Notes: generated by a model from the letters alone, not told the origin. DNA of 64,000 bases from JAZOTM01 sp045657625 (GCA_045657625.1 JAZOTM010000041.1:1-64000), one strand, 5' to 3'. Counted from the stretch's first letter, positions 1-8,611 are shown. Translations and numbers: made by a program.

Positions 1-1563
1 GTATTTATCAAAGTTTTTGATAAATCTTGCAGAAAGGTCTTTTGCCTTTTCTTCCCATTCTTTGCTGTCTGCATAAGTATCTCTTGGGTCGAGGATTCCT
101 GTGTCAACACCGGGAAGCGCTGTAGGAACAGAGAGGTTAAAGTAAGGAATTTCTTTAGTATCTGCCTTGAGAATAGAGCCATCAAGGATAGCATCAATGA
201 TACCACGTGTATCTTTGATGGAGATACGTTTGCCTGTGCCGTTCCAACCTGTGTTTACGAGGTATGCTTTAGCACCGCTCTTTTCCATCTTCTTAACAAG
301 TTCTTCAGCATATTTTGTGGGGTGGAGTTCGAGGAACGCCTGACCGAAACATGCGGAGAATGTGGGTGTAGGTTCTGTGATACCACGTTCTGTACCAGCA
401 AGTTTTGCTGTGAAACCGGATAAGAAGTAGTATTTTGTCTGTTCTGGTGTAAGGATAGATACTGGAGGAAGTACTCCGAATGCATCTGCGGATAAGAAGA
501 TAACATTCTTTGCATCTGGGCCTGCAGAAACAGGGTTTACCTTCTGTACAATATTTTCAATATGGTTAATTGGGTAAGAAACACGAGTGTTTTCTGTTAC
601 GCTCTTGTCTGCGAAATCAATCTTACCGTTTGCATCAACAGTAACGTTCTCAAGAAGAGCATTACGTCTGATTGCATTGTAGATATCTGGTTCAGATTCT
701 TTATCAAGGTTGATAACCTTTGCGTAGCATCCGCCTTCGAAGTTGAAGACACCGTTGTCATCCCAACCATGCTCATCATCACCGATTAAGAGACGCTTTG
801 GATCTGTGGAAAGAGTAGTCTTACCTGTTCCGGAGAGACCGAAGAAGATTGCTGTGTTCTTTCCTTCCATATCTGTGTTAGCAGAGCAGTGCATAGAAGC
901 CATACCCTTTAATGGGAGGTAGTAGTTCATCATAGAGAACATACCTTTCTTCATTTCTCCGCCGTACCATGTATTGATGATAACCTGCTCTCTGCTTGTG
1001 ATGTTGAATACAACAGCAGTTTCAGAGTTTAATCCAAGTTCTTTGTAGTTTTCTACTTTAGCCTTAGAAGCATTGTAAACAACGAAATCAGGTTCGAAGT
1101 TCTTTAATTCTTCTTCTGTTGGCTGGATGAACATGTTTTTAACAAAGTGTGCCTGCCAAGCTACTTCCATGATAAAACGAACTGCCATACGAGTGTCTTT
1201 GTTTGCTCCGCAGAATGCGTCTACAACGAAAAGTCTCTTATTAGAAAGTTCGTCCTGTGCGATTTTCTTAACAGCAGCCCAAGCTTCCTGAGATGCAGGA
1301 TGGTTGTCGTTCTTGTATTCGTCAGATGTCCACCATACAGTGTCCTTTGAGTTTTCATCCATAACGATGAATTTGTCCTGTGGGGAACGTCCGGTGTAAA
1401 TACCCGTCATAACGTTTACAGCATCAAGCTCGGTGTTGGTTCCAACTTCGAAGCCTTCTAATTCTGCCTTTGTTTCTTCTGTATACAACTCTTCATAAGA
1501 AGGATTGTAAACAACTTCTGTAGTGCCGGTGATGCCATATTTGCTAAGATTAATTTCTGCCAT
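1..1563 (-). CDS. pckA: Phosphoenolpyruvate carboxykinase (ATP), C-terminus cut off by the window edge
   Basis: Converts oxaloacetate and ATP to PEP, CO2 and ADP; in gut anaerobes it often runs in the CO2-fixing direction towards succinate. The reading frame on the minus strand starts MAEINLSKYG at 1563 and stays open for 521 codons to base 1, which lies on a codon boundary. The family is usually 530-540 residues, so only a dozen or so residues should be missing. The kinase P-loop GLSGTGKTT is at about residue 242, preceded by the substrate-loop region YTGRSPQDKF and followed by RLLIGDDEHGW, all diagnostic for the ATP-dependent enzyme. A minus-strand AAAAGGAG-like ribosome binding site precedes the ATG. 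The gene is transcribed away from 1819. Confidence 0.96.
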   Translation of the reverse strand, partial: MAEINLSKYGITGTTEVVYNPSYEELYTEETKAELEGFEVGTNTELDAVNVMTGIYTGRSPQDKFIVMDENSKDTVWWTSDEYKNDNHPASQEAWAAVKKIAQDELSNKRLFVVDAFCGANKDTRMAVRFIMEVAWQAHFVKNMFIQPTEEELKNFEPDFVVYNASKAKVENYKELGLNSETAVVFNITSREQVIINTWYGGEMKKGMFSMMNYYLPLKGMASMHCSANTDMEGKNTAIFFGLSGTGKTTLSTDPKRLLIGDDEHGWDDNGVFNFEGGCYAKVINLDKESEPDIYNAIRRNALLENVTVDANGKIDFADKSVTENTRVSYPINHIENIVQKVNPVSAGPDAKNVIFLSADAFGVLPPVSILTPEQTKYYFLSGFTAKLAGTERGITEPTPTFSACFGQAFLELHPTKYAEELVKKMEKSGAKAYLVNTGWNGTGKRISIKDTRGIIDAILDGSILKADTKEIPYFNLSVPTALPGVDTGILDPRDTYADSKEWEEKAKDLSARFIKNFDKY

Positions 1564-1636
1564 CTTACCTATACTCCTTTTCTCTGAAAAAATTTATAGT
1601 TTATCTCGCTAACGCAAAAAAACCTATACAAAAAGT

Positions 1637-1642
1637 ATTATA
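1637..1642 (-). promoter_or_regulatory. -10 element of the pckA promoter
   Basis: On the minus strand this is TATAAT, about 75 bases upstream of the pckA ATG. A run of nine A lies just upstream and the best -35 (TTTTAT at 17 bases) is poor, so the promoter may need an activator or UP-like A-tract. The 5' leader between it and the gene contains no long hairpin that I can see. Confidence 0.5.
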
Positions 1643-1762
1643 ACCATTTTTTTTTGAAAATAAAACCTTTTCTGCGAAAAATAACAGAAGGAAAAGGATG
1701 AATGAAATTCTAAAGAAAAATGAAATTTATCCAAAAAGGATGTACGAGAAATAGAGAAATGC

Positions 1763-1768
1763 TATAAT
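1763..1768 (+). promoter_or_regulatory. Extended -10 promoter of the small gene at 1819
   Basis: TGCTATAAT is an extended -10 element (TGn plus TATAAT). No good -35 is present 17 bases upstream, which is tolerated by extended -10 promoters. It lies about 50 bases before the ATG at 1819. Confidence 0.5.
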
Positions 1769-1818
1769 TGTTTCGAAGGTAGTATTTTACAAAGAATTAG
1801 CATGCGGGAGGAAAACAG

Positions 1819-2028
1819 ATGGTTGTATTGATTGATGATATGATTTACACAATTAAGAATGCGCAGTTTTTGGATGACAGAATGTGCTTGTACCCGGTAG
1901 ACCAACCCTACGTATTTGAAATTAGCTACGACTCAGAACATTCCAAGAGATGGATGATAGATTCCTTATTAAAGGAACAATATATGAAAATCGATTGGTT
2001 AGAAGATGTTCAGAAAGAGTATTTTTAA
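1819..2028 (+). CDS. Small hypothetical protein, 69 aa
   Basis: I do not recognise this protein. It is a soluble, acidic 69-residue product (MVVLIDDMIYTIKNAQ...) with no signal peptide or membrane segment. Support for a real gene: GGGAGG ends 8 bases before the ATG, an extended -10 promoter lies about 50 bases upstream, and a strong hairpin with a T-run follows at 2099-2177. The length and the pattern of charged and aromatic residues suggest a small folded domain. It sits alone between divergent pckA and the chemoreceptor gene. Confidence 0.7.
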   Translation: MVVLIDDMIYTIKNAQFLDDRMCLYPVDQPYVFEISYDSEHSKRWMIDSLLKEQYMKIDWLEDVQKEYF

Positions 2029-2098
2029 AATTTGTTATAAGATAAGAATTTTCGGATTAGCAATTGAATTAGAAAATATTATATGGAAGAAATTATTG

Positions 2099-2177
2099 GG
2101 TTGTGCAACTGCTATGCGGCGCAAGCCGCAGATTATATATGCCACTACATGGCATAATCGTTGCACAACCTTTTTTT
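2099..2177 (+). ncRNA. Three-way-junction RNA structure ending in a T-run (structured terminator or small RNA)
   Basis: An 11-bp perfect outer stem (2099-2109 with 2160-2170, GGTTGTGCAAC / GTTGCACAACC) encloses two separate hairpins. Hairpin 1 is 2115-2120 with 2125-2130, closed by a GCAA (GNRA) tetraloop. Hairpin 2 is 2138-2144 with 2150-2156, with loop CTACA. Seven T follow immediately (2171-2177). The simplest reading is the terminator of the gene at 1819, but ordinary terminators are single hairpins; a cloverleaf-like fold with a GNRA loop could be a stable small RNA or a miniature inverted-repeat element. The rest of 2029-2337 holds only a weak hairpin plus T-run near 2205-2230 and the leader of the chemoreceptor. 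Confidence 0.6.
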
Positions 2178-2337
2178 GTTCCTTCCCTCGTGGGATACCA
2201 AATAGAAGGCCATGCCTTTTATTTTTTTGTATAAAATTCTCATTAAAAATGCTGAAAAGATGGGAAAGTCGGGGATATTTGAAAAGAAAAGATGTAAACT
2301 GAATACAGTGCAGATATTGCAGAAGGGAGCATGAAAT

Positions 2338-4329
2338 ATGGCGAAGGATAAGAAAGAAAAGCATGCAAAAATAAAAAATAAACTGTTGTTGTATTTGCTT
2401 CCGGCGGTAGTTTTGACAATTTTAGCATTGGTCACAGCAGCAGGTTTCCTGAGTGGAGAAAGTATGAAGGAAATGGCGATGTCTCAGCTAAATTCTTCTG
2501 TAGGAAATCAGGGAGACAATATTGAGTCTTGGCTACAGGAAAACCTGGAGAATTTTTCTTCCGTAAAGCAGGTGATTGAAGCAACACAACCGGATGAAGA
2601 AGGATTGCAGGCTATTTTGGATGCTTATTTTGGATACAATTCGTATTGTGCAGATGGTGTTTACATCGGAACTGCGTCCGGAAAGTTTTATATTGCATCA
2701 GATGCTGAAAAGTCAGTATCTGCTCCGACTTCTGAGATTTTTTATCAGCAAGGTATGACCAGAGTGAATATGGCTTATGGTACGGCATATCAGAATGATG
2801 AAGGAGAAAACGTAATCAGTGCCTCAGGTATTTTAAATGATGGTTCCGGAGAATTGAAAGTCATTGCAGCGGATTTGGCCTTGGATGAAATCAGTATTAT
2901 TGTAAATTCCGGTGTAAAGATGGATTCTGCGGCTTCTTTCTTAATTGATACCTCGGATAATACTATTTTGGCCCATAGAGATTCGGATCGTATTTCTACC
3001 ACATTAACCACATCGGATAGTGATGCCTTGATGGCCTCTATTGCAGGGTTGTTGGAGGAAAGAGATTATTCGACACAGACAGTAAATAGTTATGTAGTGG
3101 CTTTCCGTGAAATTGAAGGAACGGATTGGGTCCTTGTTTCCTATGTTGGAAACTCCGTCATAATGGAAGATGTAAATCATTTAACTGCAATCCTGATTAT
3201 TGTAGGTATTGTTGCAGTGATCTTTATCGTTATTTTAATTAACTTGATGGTTACAAAGGTAGTGGCGCCTCTTGGACATATTACAAAGAACATTACGGAT
3301 ATGTCAGAAGGTGACTTCACCATTGAAGTAAAACAGGAAAGCAACGATGAAATTGGTTTGATGGGAAGCCGAGTAAGTGAATTCGTGGATTCTATGCGGC
3401 GTATGCTTTCTACCATCAACGATGAATCTGAAAAATTGAAAGAGCAGTCAGATAATAGTGATCGTGTTTCTAAGGATATGTTTGAGGCATCCAGATCTCA
3501 GTCTGAAGCGATGCAGAACTTAAATAATACCGTAGACCAGCTTGCAATTGCAGTAAATGAAATTGCACAGAATGCTACGACCCTTGCGATGGTAGTATCT
3601 GATACGAGAGAAAACTCCAATCAGGCCAATGCCAGCATGAAGGAAACGGTAGAAATCAGTAAAAAAGGCCGTTCTGATATGGAACAATTAAGTAAGGCAA
3701 TGTTGGATATTAAGGGAACCAATGATGAACTGGTGGATTCCATCAACGATGTTGGACGTGCTTCCGAAGAGATTACCAAGATTGTTGGATTGATTGGAGA
3801 AATTGCAGAAGAGACCAATTTGCTTTCCTTGAATGCTTCGATTGAAGCAGCCAGAGCCGGAGAAGCAGGTAAGGGATTTGCGGTTGTCGCAAGTGAAATC
3901 GGTAAATTGGCGCAGAACAGTGCCAGCAGTGCAGAAAATATTTCTCGCCTGATTATGGACGTTCGAAAAGCCATTGATAGTGTTGTAGAAAAAGCAGAAA
4001 ACAGTGCCGAGAATATTGAACGAAACAGTGCGTTGATTGATAAGGCCGTAGAAACCTTTGATCAGATTTATGAAAACATCGATAAGTCAAATCAGTTGAT
4101 TGATTTGATGATTGAAGATGTACAAAAGGTAGATGATGTTGCTTCGAATGTAGCTGCTATTTCTGAAGAACAGGCAGCCAGTGCAGATGAAATTTTAGAG
4201 ACTTCTCATGATATGGTGGAACAAGCACGAAGCATCACACAAAGTAGCCAGGATGTAGCAGACAACTCTCATGAACTTGCAAACACATCCGAAACATTAA
4301 CTTCGTATGTACAACAGTTTAAGATTTAA
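2338..4329 (+). CDS. Methyl-accepting chemotaxis protein with periplasm-type CACHE sensor
   Basis: Transmembrane chemoreceptor of 663 aa that senses an extracellular ligand and controls CheA/CheW. Order: short basic cytoplasmic start, TM1 at about residues 14-36, a roughly 245-residue extracellular dCACHE-like sensor, TM2 at about 282-304, a HAMP domain (VVAPLGHITKNITDMSEGDF), then a long helical signalling domain. The conserved hairpin tip is at about 488-510 (EIAEETNLLSLNASIEAARAG, abbreviated here by its core ETNLLSLNASIEAARAGE). GAAGGGA precedes the ATG. The next gene, a sugar-type binding lipoprotein, begins 13 bases after the stop, so ligand recognition may be indirect through that protein. 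No che or flagellar genes are in the window. Confidence 0.93.
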   Translation: MAKDKKEKHAKIKNKLLLYLLPAVVLTILALVTAAGFLSGESMKEMAMSQLNSSVGNQGDNIESWLQENLENFSSVKQVIEATQPDEEGLQAILDAYFGYNSYCADGVYIGTASGKFYIASDAEKSVSAPTSEIFYQQGMTRVNMAYGTAYQNDEGENVISASGILNDGSGELKVIAADLALDEISIIVNSGVKMDSAASFLIDTSDNTILAHRDSDRISTTLTTSDSDALMASIAGLLEERDYSTQTVNSYVVAFREIEGTDWVLVSYVGNSVIMEDVNHLTAILIIVGIVAVIFIVILINLMVTKVVAPLGHITKNITDMSEGDFTIEVKQESNDEIGLMGSRVSEFVDSMRRMLSTINDESEKLKEQSDNSDRVSKDMFEASRSQSEAMQNLNNTVDQLAIAVNEIAQNATTLAMVVSDTRENSNQANASMKETVEISKKGRSDMEQLSKAMLDIKGTNDELVDSINDVGRASEEITKIVGLIGEIAEETNLLSLNASIEAARAGEAGKGFAVVASEIGKLAQNSASSAENISRLIMDVRKAIDSVVEKAENSAENIERNSALIDKAVETFDQIYENIDKSNQLIDLMIEDVQKVDDVASNVAAISEEQAASADEILETSHDMVEQARSITQSSQDVADNSHELANTSETLTSYVQQFKI

Positions 4330-4342
4330 GGAGGCACAGGAC

Positions 4343-5335
4343 ATGAGTAAAATGAGAAAAAAAGGAATGGCATTATTTCTTTCCATGATTCTTATGGCTG
4401 TGGCTATAGGAGGATGTGGAAGTGCAAGTTCCGGTGGTTCTTCCGGTTCCGTGAAAATCTTGTTTACGATTCCGGATGTGGATGACAGTTTCCGTGCCAG
4501 TTTGGCAGCTGGATTGGAAAGCGCCGCATCTGCAGCAGGCGTAACTATGGATACGGTATACTGTGGGGATGATATTGATACCCAGGTGCAACAGATTGAG
4601 GATGCAGCAGCTTCCGGAGAATACGATGTTATTATTTGCCGTTTGATCGATGTGTCAACTGCATTGCAAATGGAAGTAGCAGCCGGAGATTTGCCAATTG
4701 TATTTTTGAATAATGAACCGGATGAGGATTATTTAAAAGAGAATCAATACATTTATGTCGGTTCTTATGAACAGGATGCGGGAACCTATCAAGCACAGTA
4801 TATCTGGGAAAAATTAGGAAAACCTTCTTCTTTGGACATTATCATAATGGAAGGGGAAAAAGGACATTCCGGAGCCATTGGAAGAACCAATGCGGTAAAA
4901 TATTACTTCCGAGATAATAATGTGGATGCCAATATTGTTTTTATGGACTTTGCCAACTGGTCAGATTCCGAAGCTTATGAAAAAATGGATATCTTTGCTA
5001 TGACAGGACAGAATTTTGACTGTGTATTTTGCAACAATGATACCATGGCTCTTGGCGTAGTAGAGTGGCTGGAAGATAATGGCTATGATACGGATGAGTA
5101 TCCGGTAGCCGGCGTGGATGCTACTTCGGATGGATGTGCCTCTATTGCAGAAGGTGGTGTGTACATGACTGTGTTACAGGATGCGGATGGCCAGGGCGCT
5201 GCAGCCATTCAGGCGGCACAGAAGATGGCAAAAGGAGCTTCCATTGAAGACGTGGATGGAGCAACCGATGATTTATGCTATATCTGGGTGCCTTTTGTAC
5301 CGGTAGATAGTAGCAATGTTTCTTCTTATATGTAG
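4343..5335 (+). CDS. Sugar-type substrate-binding lipoprotein (Peripla_BP_4/RbsB-like), no transporter partner
   Basis: A 330-aa solute-binding protein of the ribose/galactose type. The start at 4343 (MSKMRKKG) is chosen because GGAGG sits 8 bases upstream; an upstream in-frame start at 4307 would overlap the chemoreceptor. Lipobox AIGGC places the lipidated Cys at residue 25, followed by a Ser/Gly linker. The body matches the family: VKILFTIPDVDDSFRASL, then DTQVQQIEDAAASGEYDVII, then CVFCNNDTMALGVVEWL and YPVAGVDATSDG. No permease or ATPase gene follows; instead a terminator. The chemoreceptor immediately upstream suggests this protein delivers a ligand signal rather than a substrate. Ligand unknown. 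Confidence 0.88.
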   Translation: MSKMRKKGMALFLSMILMAVAIGGCGSASSGGSSGSVKILFTIPDVDDSFRASLAAGLESAASAAGVTMDTVYCGDDIDTQVQQIEDAAASGEYDVIICRLIDVSTALQMEVAAGDLPIVFLNNEPDEDYLKENQYIYVGSYEQDAGTYQAQYIWEKLGKPSSLDIIIMEGEKGHSGAIGRTNAVKYYFRDNNVDANIVFMDFANWSDSEAYEKMDIFAMTGQNFDCVFCNNDTMALGVVEWLEDNGYDTDEYPVAGVDATSDGCASIAEGGVYMTVLQDADGQGAAAIQAAQKMAKGASIEDVDGATDDLCYIWVPFVPVDSSNVSSYM

Positions 5336-5378
5336 TTTACAAAAGGTGTGGGCAGAAGATAAAACAAGTTAACAAAGA

Positions 5379-5417
5379 GTCGCGGACGAAGATCGTTGTG
5401 TCGTTCGCGGCTTTTTT
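5379..5417 (+). terminator. Terminator of the chemoreceptor/binding-protein operon
   Basis: Stem GTCGCGGACGA with TCGTTCGCGGC (G-U pairs allowed), loop about 10 bases, then six T. Confidence 0.85.
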
Positions 5418-5419
5418 CA

Positions 5420-5447
5420 TATCATAGGAAATTTCATTCCTATGATA
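5420..5447. repeat. Perfect 11-bp inverted repeat
   Basis: TATCATAGGAA and its complement separated by six bases (ATTTCA). It lies directly between the terminator T-run and the dispersed repeat at 5450, so it may be part of, or the insertion boundary of, that element. The second repeat copy at 32231 lacks it. Confidence 0.6.
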
Positions 5448-5449
5448 TA

Positions 5450-5550
5450 AAAAGCGCTCCGCTATGGAAGCGCACGCGCGCGAGATGTAAATGTTGCATA
5501 AATGCAACCGCGCTTGGCGCGAGAATGTCGCATGCGACATTCTTTCTTGT
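5450..5550. repeat. Dispersed intergenic repeat, copy 1
   Basis: About 101 bases nearly identical to 32231-32329; the only difference I find is a 2-base indel in the GCGC-rich part. It contains three consecutive palindromes: GTTGCAT AA ATGCAAC, CGCGC TTGG CGCG, and a 22-bp perfect palindrome at 5522-5543 centred on GCATGC. A TTCTTTCTTGT tail ends the similarity. There is no open reading frame with a ribosome binding site. The family is probably a MITE- or BIME-like element, or a multi-hairpin RNA. The remainder of the 5336-5682 gap holds a small TCTAGGA/TCCTAGGA hairpin near 5553-5576 and the MATE promoter. Confidence 0.85.
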
Positions 5551-5615
5551 ATTCTAGGATGCCCCTTTCCTAGGATAAAAACCATGTCTTTGTGAAATTT
5601 CATGTAAAAGCTCCG

Positions 5616-5644
5616 TTGCGATTTTTAGCGTTTGGGTGTAAAAT
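5616..5644 (+). promoter_or_regulatory. Promoter of the MATE exporter gene
   Basis: TTGCGA (5616-5621), 17 bases, TAAAAT (5639-5644), about 40 bases before the start at 5683. Confidence 0.6.
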
Positions 5645-5682
5645 TTCAAAGTATATATGCCCAAAAGGGAAGAGATTAGAAA

Positions 5683-7092
5683 GTGAAGAAAATGGAAGAA
5701 ACGATGCGTGTAGAAAATCCATTGGGTGTGAAACCCATTGGTAAGTTGTTACGAGAGTTTGCAATTCCCAGTATTGTTGCCATGATGGTAAGCTCTTTGT
5801 ATAACATTGTAGATCAGATTTTTATTGGCCGTGGTGTGGGCTATGTGGGAAATGCAGCCACAAATGTTGCTTTTCCGTTCACCACGATATGTTTGGCAAT
5901 TGCCTTAGCAGTAGGAATTGGTAGTGCTACCAGATATTCCTTATATTTAGGGAAAAAAGAAGAAGTAGAGGCGGCGAAAGTCATCGGAAGCGGTGTGAGC
6001 CTCATGTTTTTTGCCGGTATTCTTTATGCAATTATTTTGGAAGTCTTTTTAAATCCCTTATTGATAGCCTTTGGAGCTACCGGAAGTACTTTTGAATATG
6101 CAGTTACTTATGTCAGAATTACGGCAGTGGGAATGCCGCTTTTGATTGTTACGAATGGTATGAGTAATCTGGCTAGAGCGGATGGCAGTCCAAAGTATTC
6201 TATGACGTCCATGTTGATTGGAGCAGTTGTAAATACGATGTTGGATCCCTTGTTTATTTTTGGATTTCATATGGGAATGGCCGGAGCTGCTTATGCTACA
6301 GTAATTGGTCAGTTCCTTTCCATGATTTATGCTTTATGTTATTTGAAAAAGTTCCAGCGTGTTACCGTCAAGAAAGAATATTTCCGTTTGAGCTTTAAAG
6401 AAAGCAGAATCACCTGCACGATGGGACTTAGTAGTGGATTGACACAGATTGCCTTTGCAGTATTACAGGTGATTTTAAATACTTCCTTGATTTATTATGG
6501 AAGTTTAACGATTTATGGTTCCGATATTCCATTGGCAGCCAGTGGAATTGTGATGAAGGTAAATGGTCTTTTAATGGCTGTGTTAATTGGATTAAATCAG
6601 GGAATGCAGCCGATTATTGGATATAATTACGGAGCAAAGAAGTATGACCGTGTAAGACAGGTATATTTGCTTGGTATTAAGATCGCGCTTTGCGTCGGTG
6701 TTTTGGCTTGGTTGGCCTTTCAGTTGATTCCGGGAGTCATTATTGGATTCTTCGGATCCGGAGAAGAATTATATATGGAATATGCAGTGCGCTTTATGAG
6801 AATTTTCTTGGCAGCCAACTTCTTGGCCGGAGTACAAGTGCTATCTGCCAATTTCTTTTCAGCAATTGGAAAACCAATTCGTGGTGCGATTTTGTCTTTG
6901 ACCAGACAGATTATTATATTGATTCCGTTGATTTTGATTTTGCCTATTTTTATGGGTATGGATGGAATCTTAATTGCAGCACCGATTGCGGATGTAACAT
7001 CTTGCATTCTTGTAGTCGTACAAATTGTAATTGAAATGAAGAAAATGATGGCTGAATATCATAGCCTGAATCAAGAAAATAAAGGAGTATAA
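5683..7092 (+). CDS. MATE-family multidrug/cation antiporter
   Basis: Polytopic inner-membrane exporter, 469 aa with about 12 hydrophobic helices, the family's normal size. It probably uses a Na+ or H+ gradient to export drugs or metabolites. Family signatures include the N-terminal LREFAIPSIVAMMVSSLYNIVDQIFIGR and the second-half VLIGLNQGMQPIIGYNYGAKKYDRV. I keep the GTG start at 5683 because GGGAAGAG lies about 10 bases upstream; an ATG at 5692 is the alternative. The stop is one base from the proS ATG, and the proS ribosome binding site is inside this gene's end, so the two are co-transcribed. Confidence 0.92.
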   Translation: MKKMEETMRVENPLGVKPIGKLLREFAIPSIVAMMVSSLYNIVDQIFIGRGVGYVGNAATNVAFPFTTICLAIALAVGIGSATRYSLYLGKKEEVEAAKVIGSGVSLMFFAGILYAIILEVFLNPLLIAFGATGSTFEYAVTYVRITAVGMPLLIVTNGMSNLARADGSPKYSMTSMLIGAVVNTMLDPLFIFGFHMGMAGAAYATVIGQFLSMIYALCYLKKFQRVTVKKEYFRLSFKESRITCTMGLSSGLTQIAFAVLQVILNTSLIYYGSLTIYGSDIPLAASGIVMKVNGLLMAVLIGLNQGMQPIIGYNYGAKKYDRVRQVYLLGIKIALCVGVLAWLAFQLIPGVIIGFFGSGEELYMEYAVRFMRIFLAANFLAGVQVLSANFFSAIGKPIRGAILSLTRQIIILIPLILILPIFMGMDGILIAAPIADVTSCILVVVQIVIEMKKMMAEYHSLNQENKGV

Positions 7093-7093
7093 A

Positions 7094-8533
7094 ATGGCAA
7101 AAGAGAAAAAGTTAGTAGAAGCAATTACCTCCATGGATGAGGACTTCGCACAATGGTATACGGATGTTGTGAAAAAAGCAGAATTGATTGATTATTCTTC
7201 TGTAAAGGGATGCATGATTATCAAACCGGCCGGTTATGCAATCTGGGAAAATATTCAAAAAGAATTAGACCGCAGATTTAAAGAAACCGGTGTAGAAAAT
7301 GTATACATGCCTTTATTTATTCCGGAAAGCTTGTTACAAAAAGAAGTGGATCACGTAGAAGGATTTGCACCGGAAGCTGCATGGGTAACCATGGGTGGTA
7401 TGCAACCGTTGCAGGAAAGACTTTGCGTTCGTCCTACCTCTGAGACACTGTTTTGCGATTTTTATGCAAACTTGATTCAGTCTTATCGTGATTTGCCAAA
7501 GGTATACAACCAGTGGTGCTCTGTTGTTCGCTGGGAAAAGGAAACAAGACCATTCCTTCGTTCCAGAGAATTCTTGTGGCAGGAAGGCCATACTGCACAT
7601 GCGACTGCAGAAGAAGCAGAAGAACGTACAGTACAGATGTTGAACTTATACGCTGATTTCTGTGAAGAAGTATTGGCTATGCCGGTTATTCGTGGACAGA
7701 AGACAGAAAAAGAAAAATTTGCAGGTGCGAAGGCTACATACACCATCGAAGCATTGATGCATGATGGAAAGGCCCTTCAGTCAGGAACCAGCCACAACTT
7801 CGGAGATGGTTTCGCAAAGGCATTTGGCATTCAGTATACAGATAAAGAGAATAAATTACAGTATGTACATCAGACTTCTTGGGGTATGACGACTCGTTTG
7901 ATTGGTGCGTTAATCATGGTACACGGAGATGATTCCGGTCTTGTGCTTCCTCCAAGAATCGCACCGGTACAGGTTATGATTATTCCGATTCGTCAGCAAC
8001 AGGAAGGCGTTTTGGAAAAAGCAGCAGAAATGAAAGAAATGCTTTCTTCTGTTTGCAGCGTCAAGGTAGATGATTCGGAAAAGAGCCCAGGATGGAAATT
8101 CTCTGAACAGGAAATGAGAGGTATTCCGATTCGTATCGAAGTAGGACCAAAGGATATCGAAGCCGGAAAATGTGTTTTGGTTCGTCGTGATACCAGAGAA
8201 AAGACAGAAGTTGCTATTGCAGATATCGCAACAGAAGTACCAAAACTTTTGGAAAGCATTCAGAAAGATATGTTCGAACGTGCAAAAGCACACAGAGATG
8301 CACATATTTATGATGCTCATAATTATCAGGAATTTAAAGAAATTGCAGAAAATAAACCTGGATTTATTCGTGGTATGTGGTGTGAAGATCAGGCTTGTGA
8401 AGATAAAATCAAAGAAGAATTATCTGTTACATCCCGTTGTATGCCATTCCATGATCAGGAACAGATTTCTGACGTATGTGTTTGCTGCGGAAAGCCGGCG
8501 AAAAAATTGGTTTACTGGGGAAAAGCATACTAA
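7094..8533 (+). CDS. proS: Prolyl-tRNA synthetase, short archaeal/eukaryal type (ProS type 3)
   Basis: Charges tRNA-Pro in the cytoplasm. At 479 aa it is the short form without the bacterial editing insertion. Class II catalytic motifs are present: motif 2 region RWEKETRPFLRSREF and WQEGHTAHAT, the proline-binding TSHNFGDGFAKAF, and motif 3 GALIMVHGDDSGLVLPP. An anticodon-binding domain follows (VQVMIIPI onward), then a C-terminal Zn-type domain with Cys residues ending CVCCGKPAKKLVYWGKAY. AAAGGAG precedes the ATG. It directly follows the MATE gene with no room for a T-box leader, so it is probably not amino-acid regulated by a local leader. Confidence 0.97.
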   Translation: MAKEKKLVEAITSMDEDFAQWYTDVVKKAELIDYSSVKGCMIIKPAGYAIWENIQKELDRRFKETGVENVYMPLFIPESLLQKEVDHVEGFAPEAAWVTMGGMQPLQERLCVRPTSETLFCDFYANLIQSYRDLPKVYNQWCSVVRWEKETRPFLRSREFLWQEGHTAHATAEEAEERTVQMLNLYADFCEEVLAMPVIRGQKTEKEKFAGAKATYTIEALMHDGKALQSGTSHNFGDGFAKAFGIQYTDKENKLQYVHQTSWGMTTRLIGALIMVHGDDSGLVLPPRIAPVQVMIIPIRQQQEGVLEKAAEMKEMLSSVCSVKVDDSEKSPGWKFSEQEMRGIPIRIEVGPKDIEAGKCVLVRRDTREKTEVAIADIATEVPKLLESIQKDMFERAKAHRDAHIYDAHNYQEFKEIAENKPGFIRGMWCEDQACEDKIKEELSVTSRCMPFHDQEQISDVCVCCGKPAKKLVYWGKAY

Positions 8534-8550
8534 AATATTGCAGATGGAGA

Positions 8551-8581
8551 AGCATGTCGCAGATTGGCGACATGCTTTTTT
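8551..8581 (+). terminator. Terminator of proS
   Basis: Perfect 10-bp stem AGCATGTCGC / GCGACATGCT, six-base loop, six T. The ATGTCGC/GCGACAT arms resemble the last palindrome of the dispersed repeat. Confidence 0.9.
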
Positions 8582-8582
8582 A

Positions 8583-8611
8583 TTGTAATTGCGCGGTTTT
8601 AAATCTATAAT
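8583..8611 (+). promoter_or_regulatory. Promoter of the cca operon
   Basis: TTGTAA (8583-8588), 17 bases, TATAAT (8606-8611), 32 bases before the cca ATG. Confidence 0.75.

Noticed and set aside
2006..2435. Several overlapping frames of 60-110 codons on both strands around the 2.1 kb hairpin
   Set aside because: They read through the inverted repeat and into the start of the chemoreceptor gene, lack ribosome binding sites and have no recognisable protein character.
5337..5603. Minus-strand open frame of 88 codons across the terminator and dispersed repeat
   Set aside because: No ribosome binding site; it runs through a terminator and several palindromes, and the second repeat copy does not preserve the frame because of its 2-base indel.
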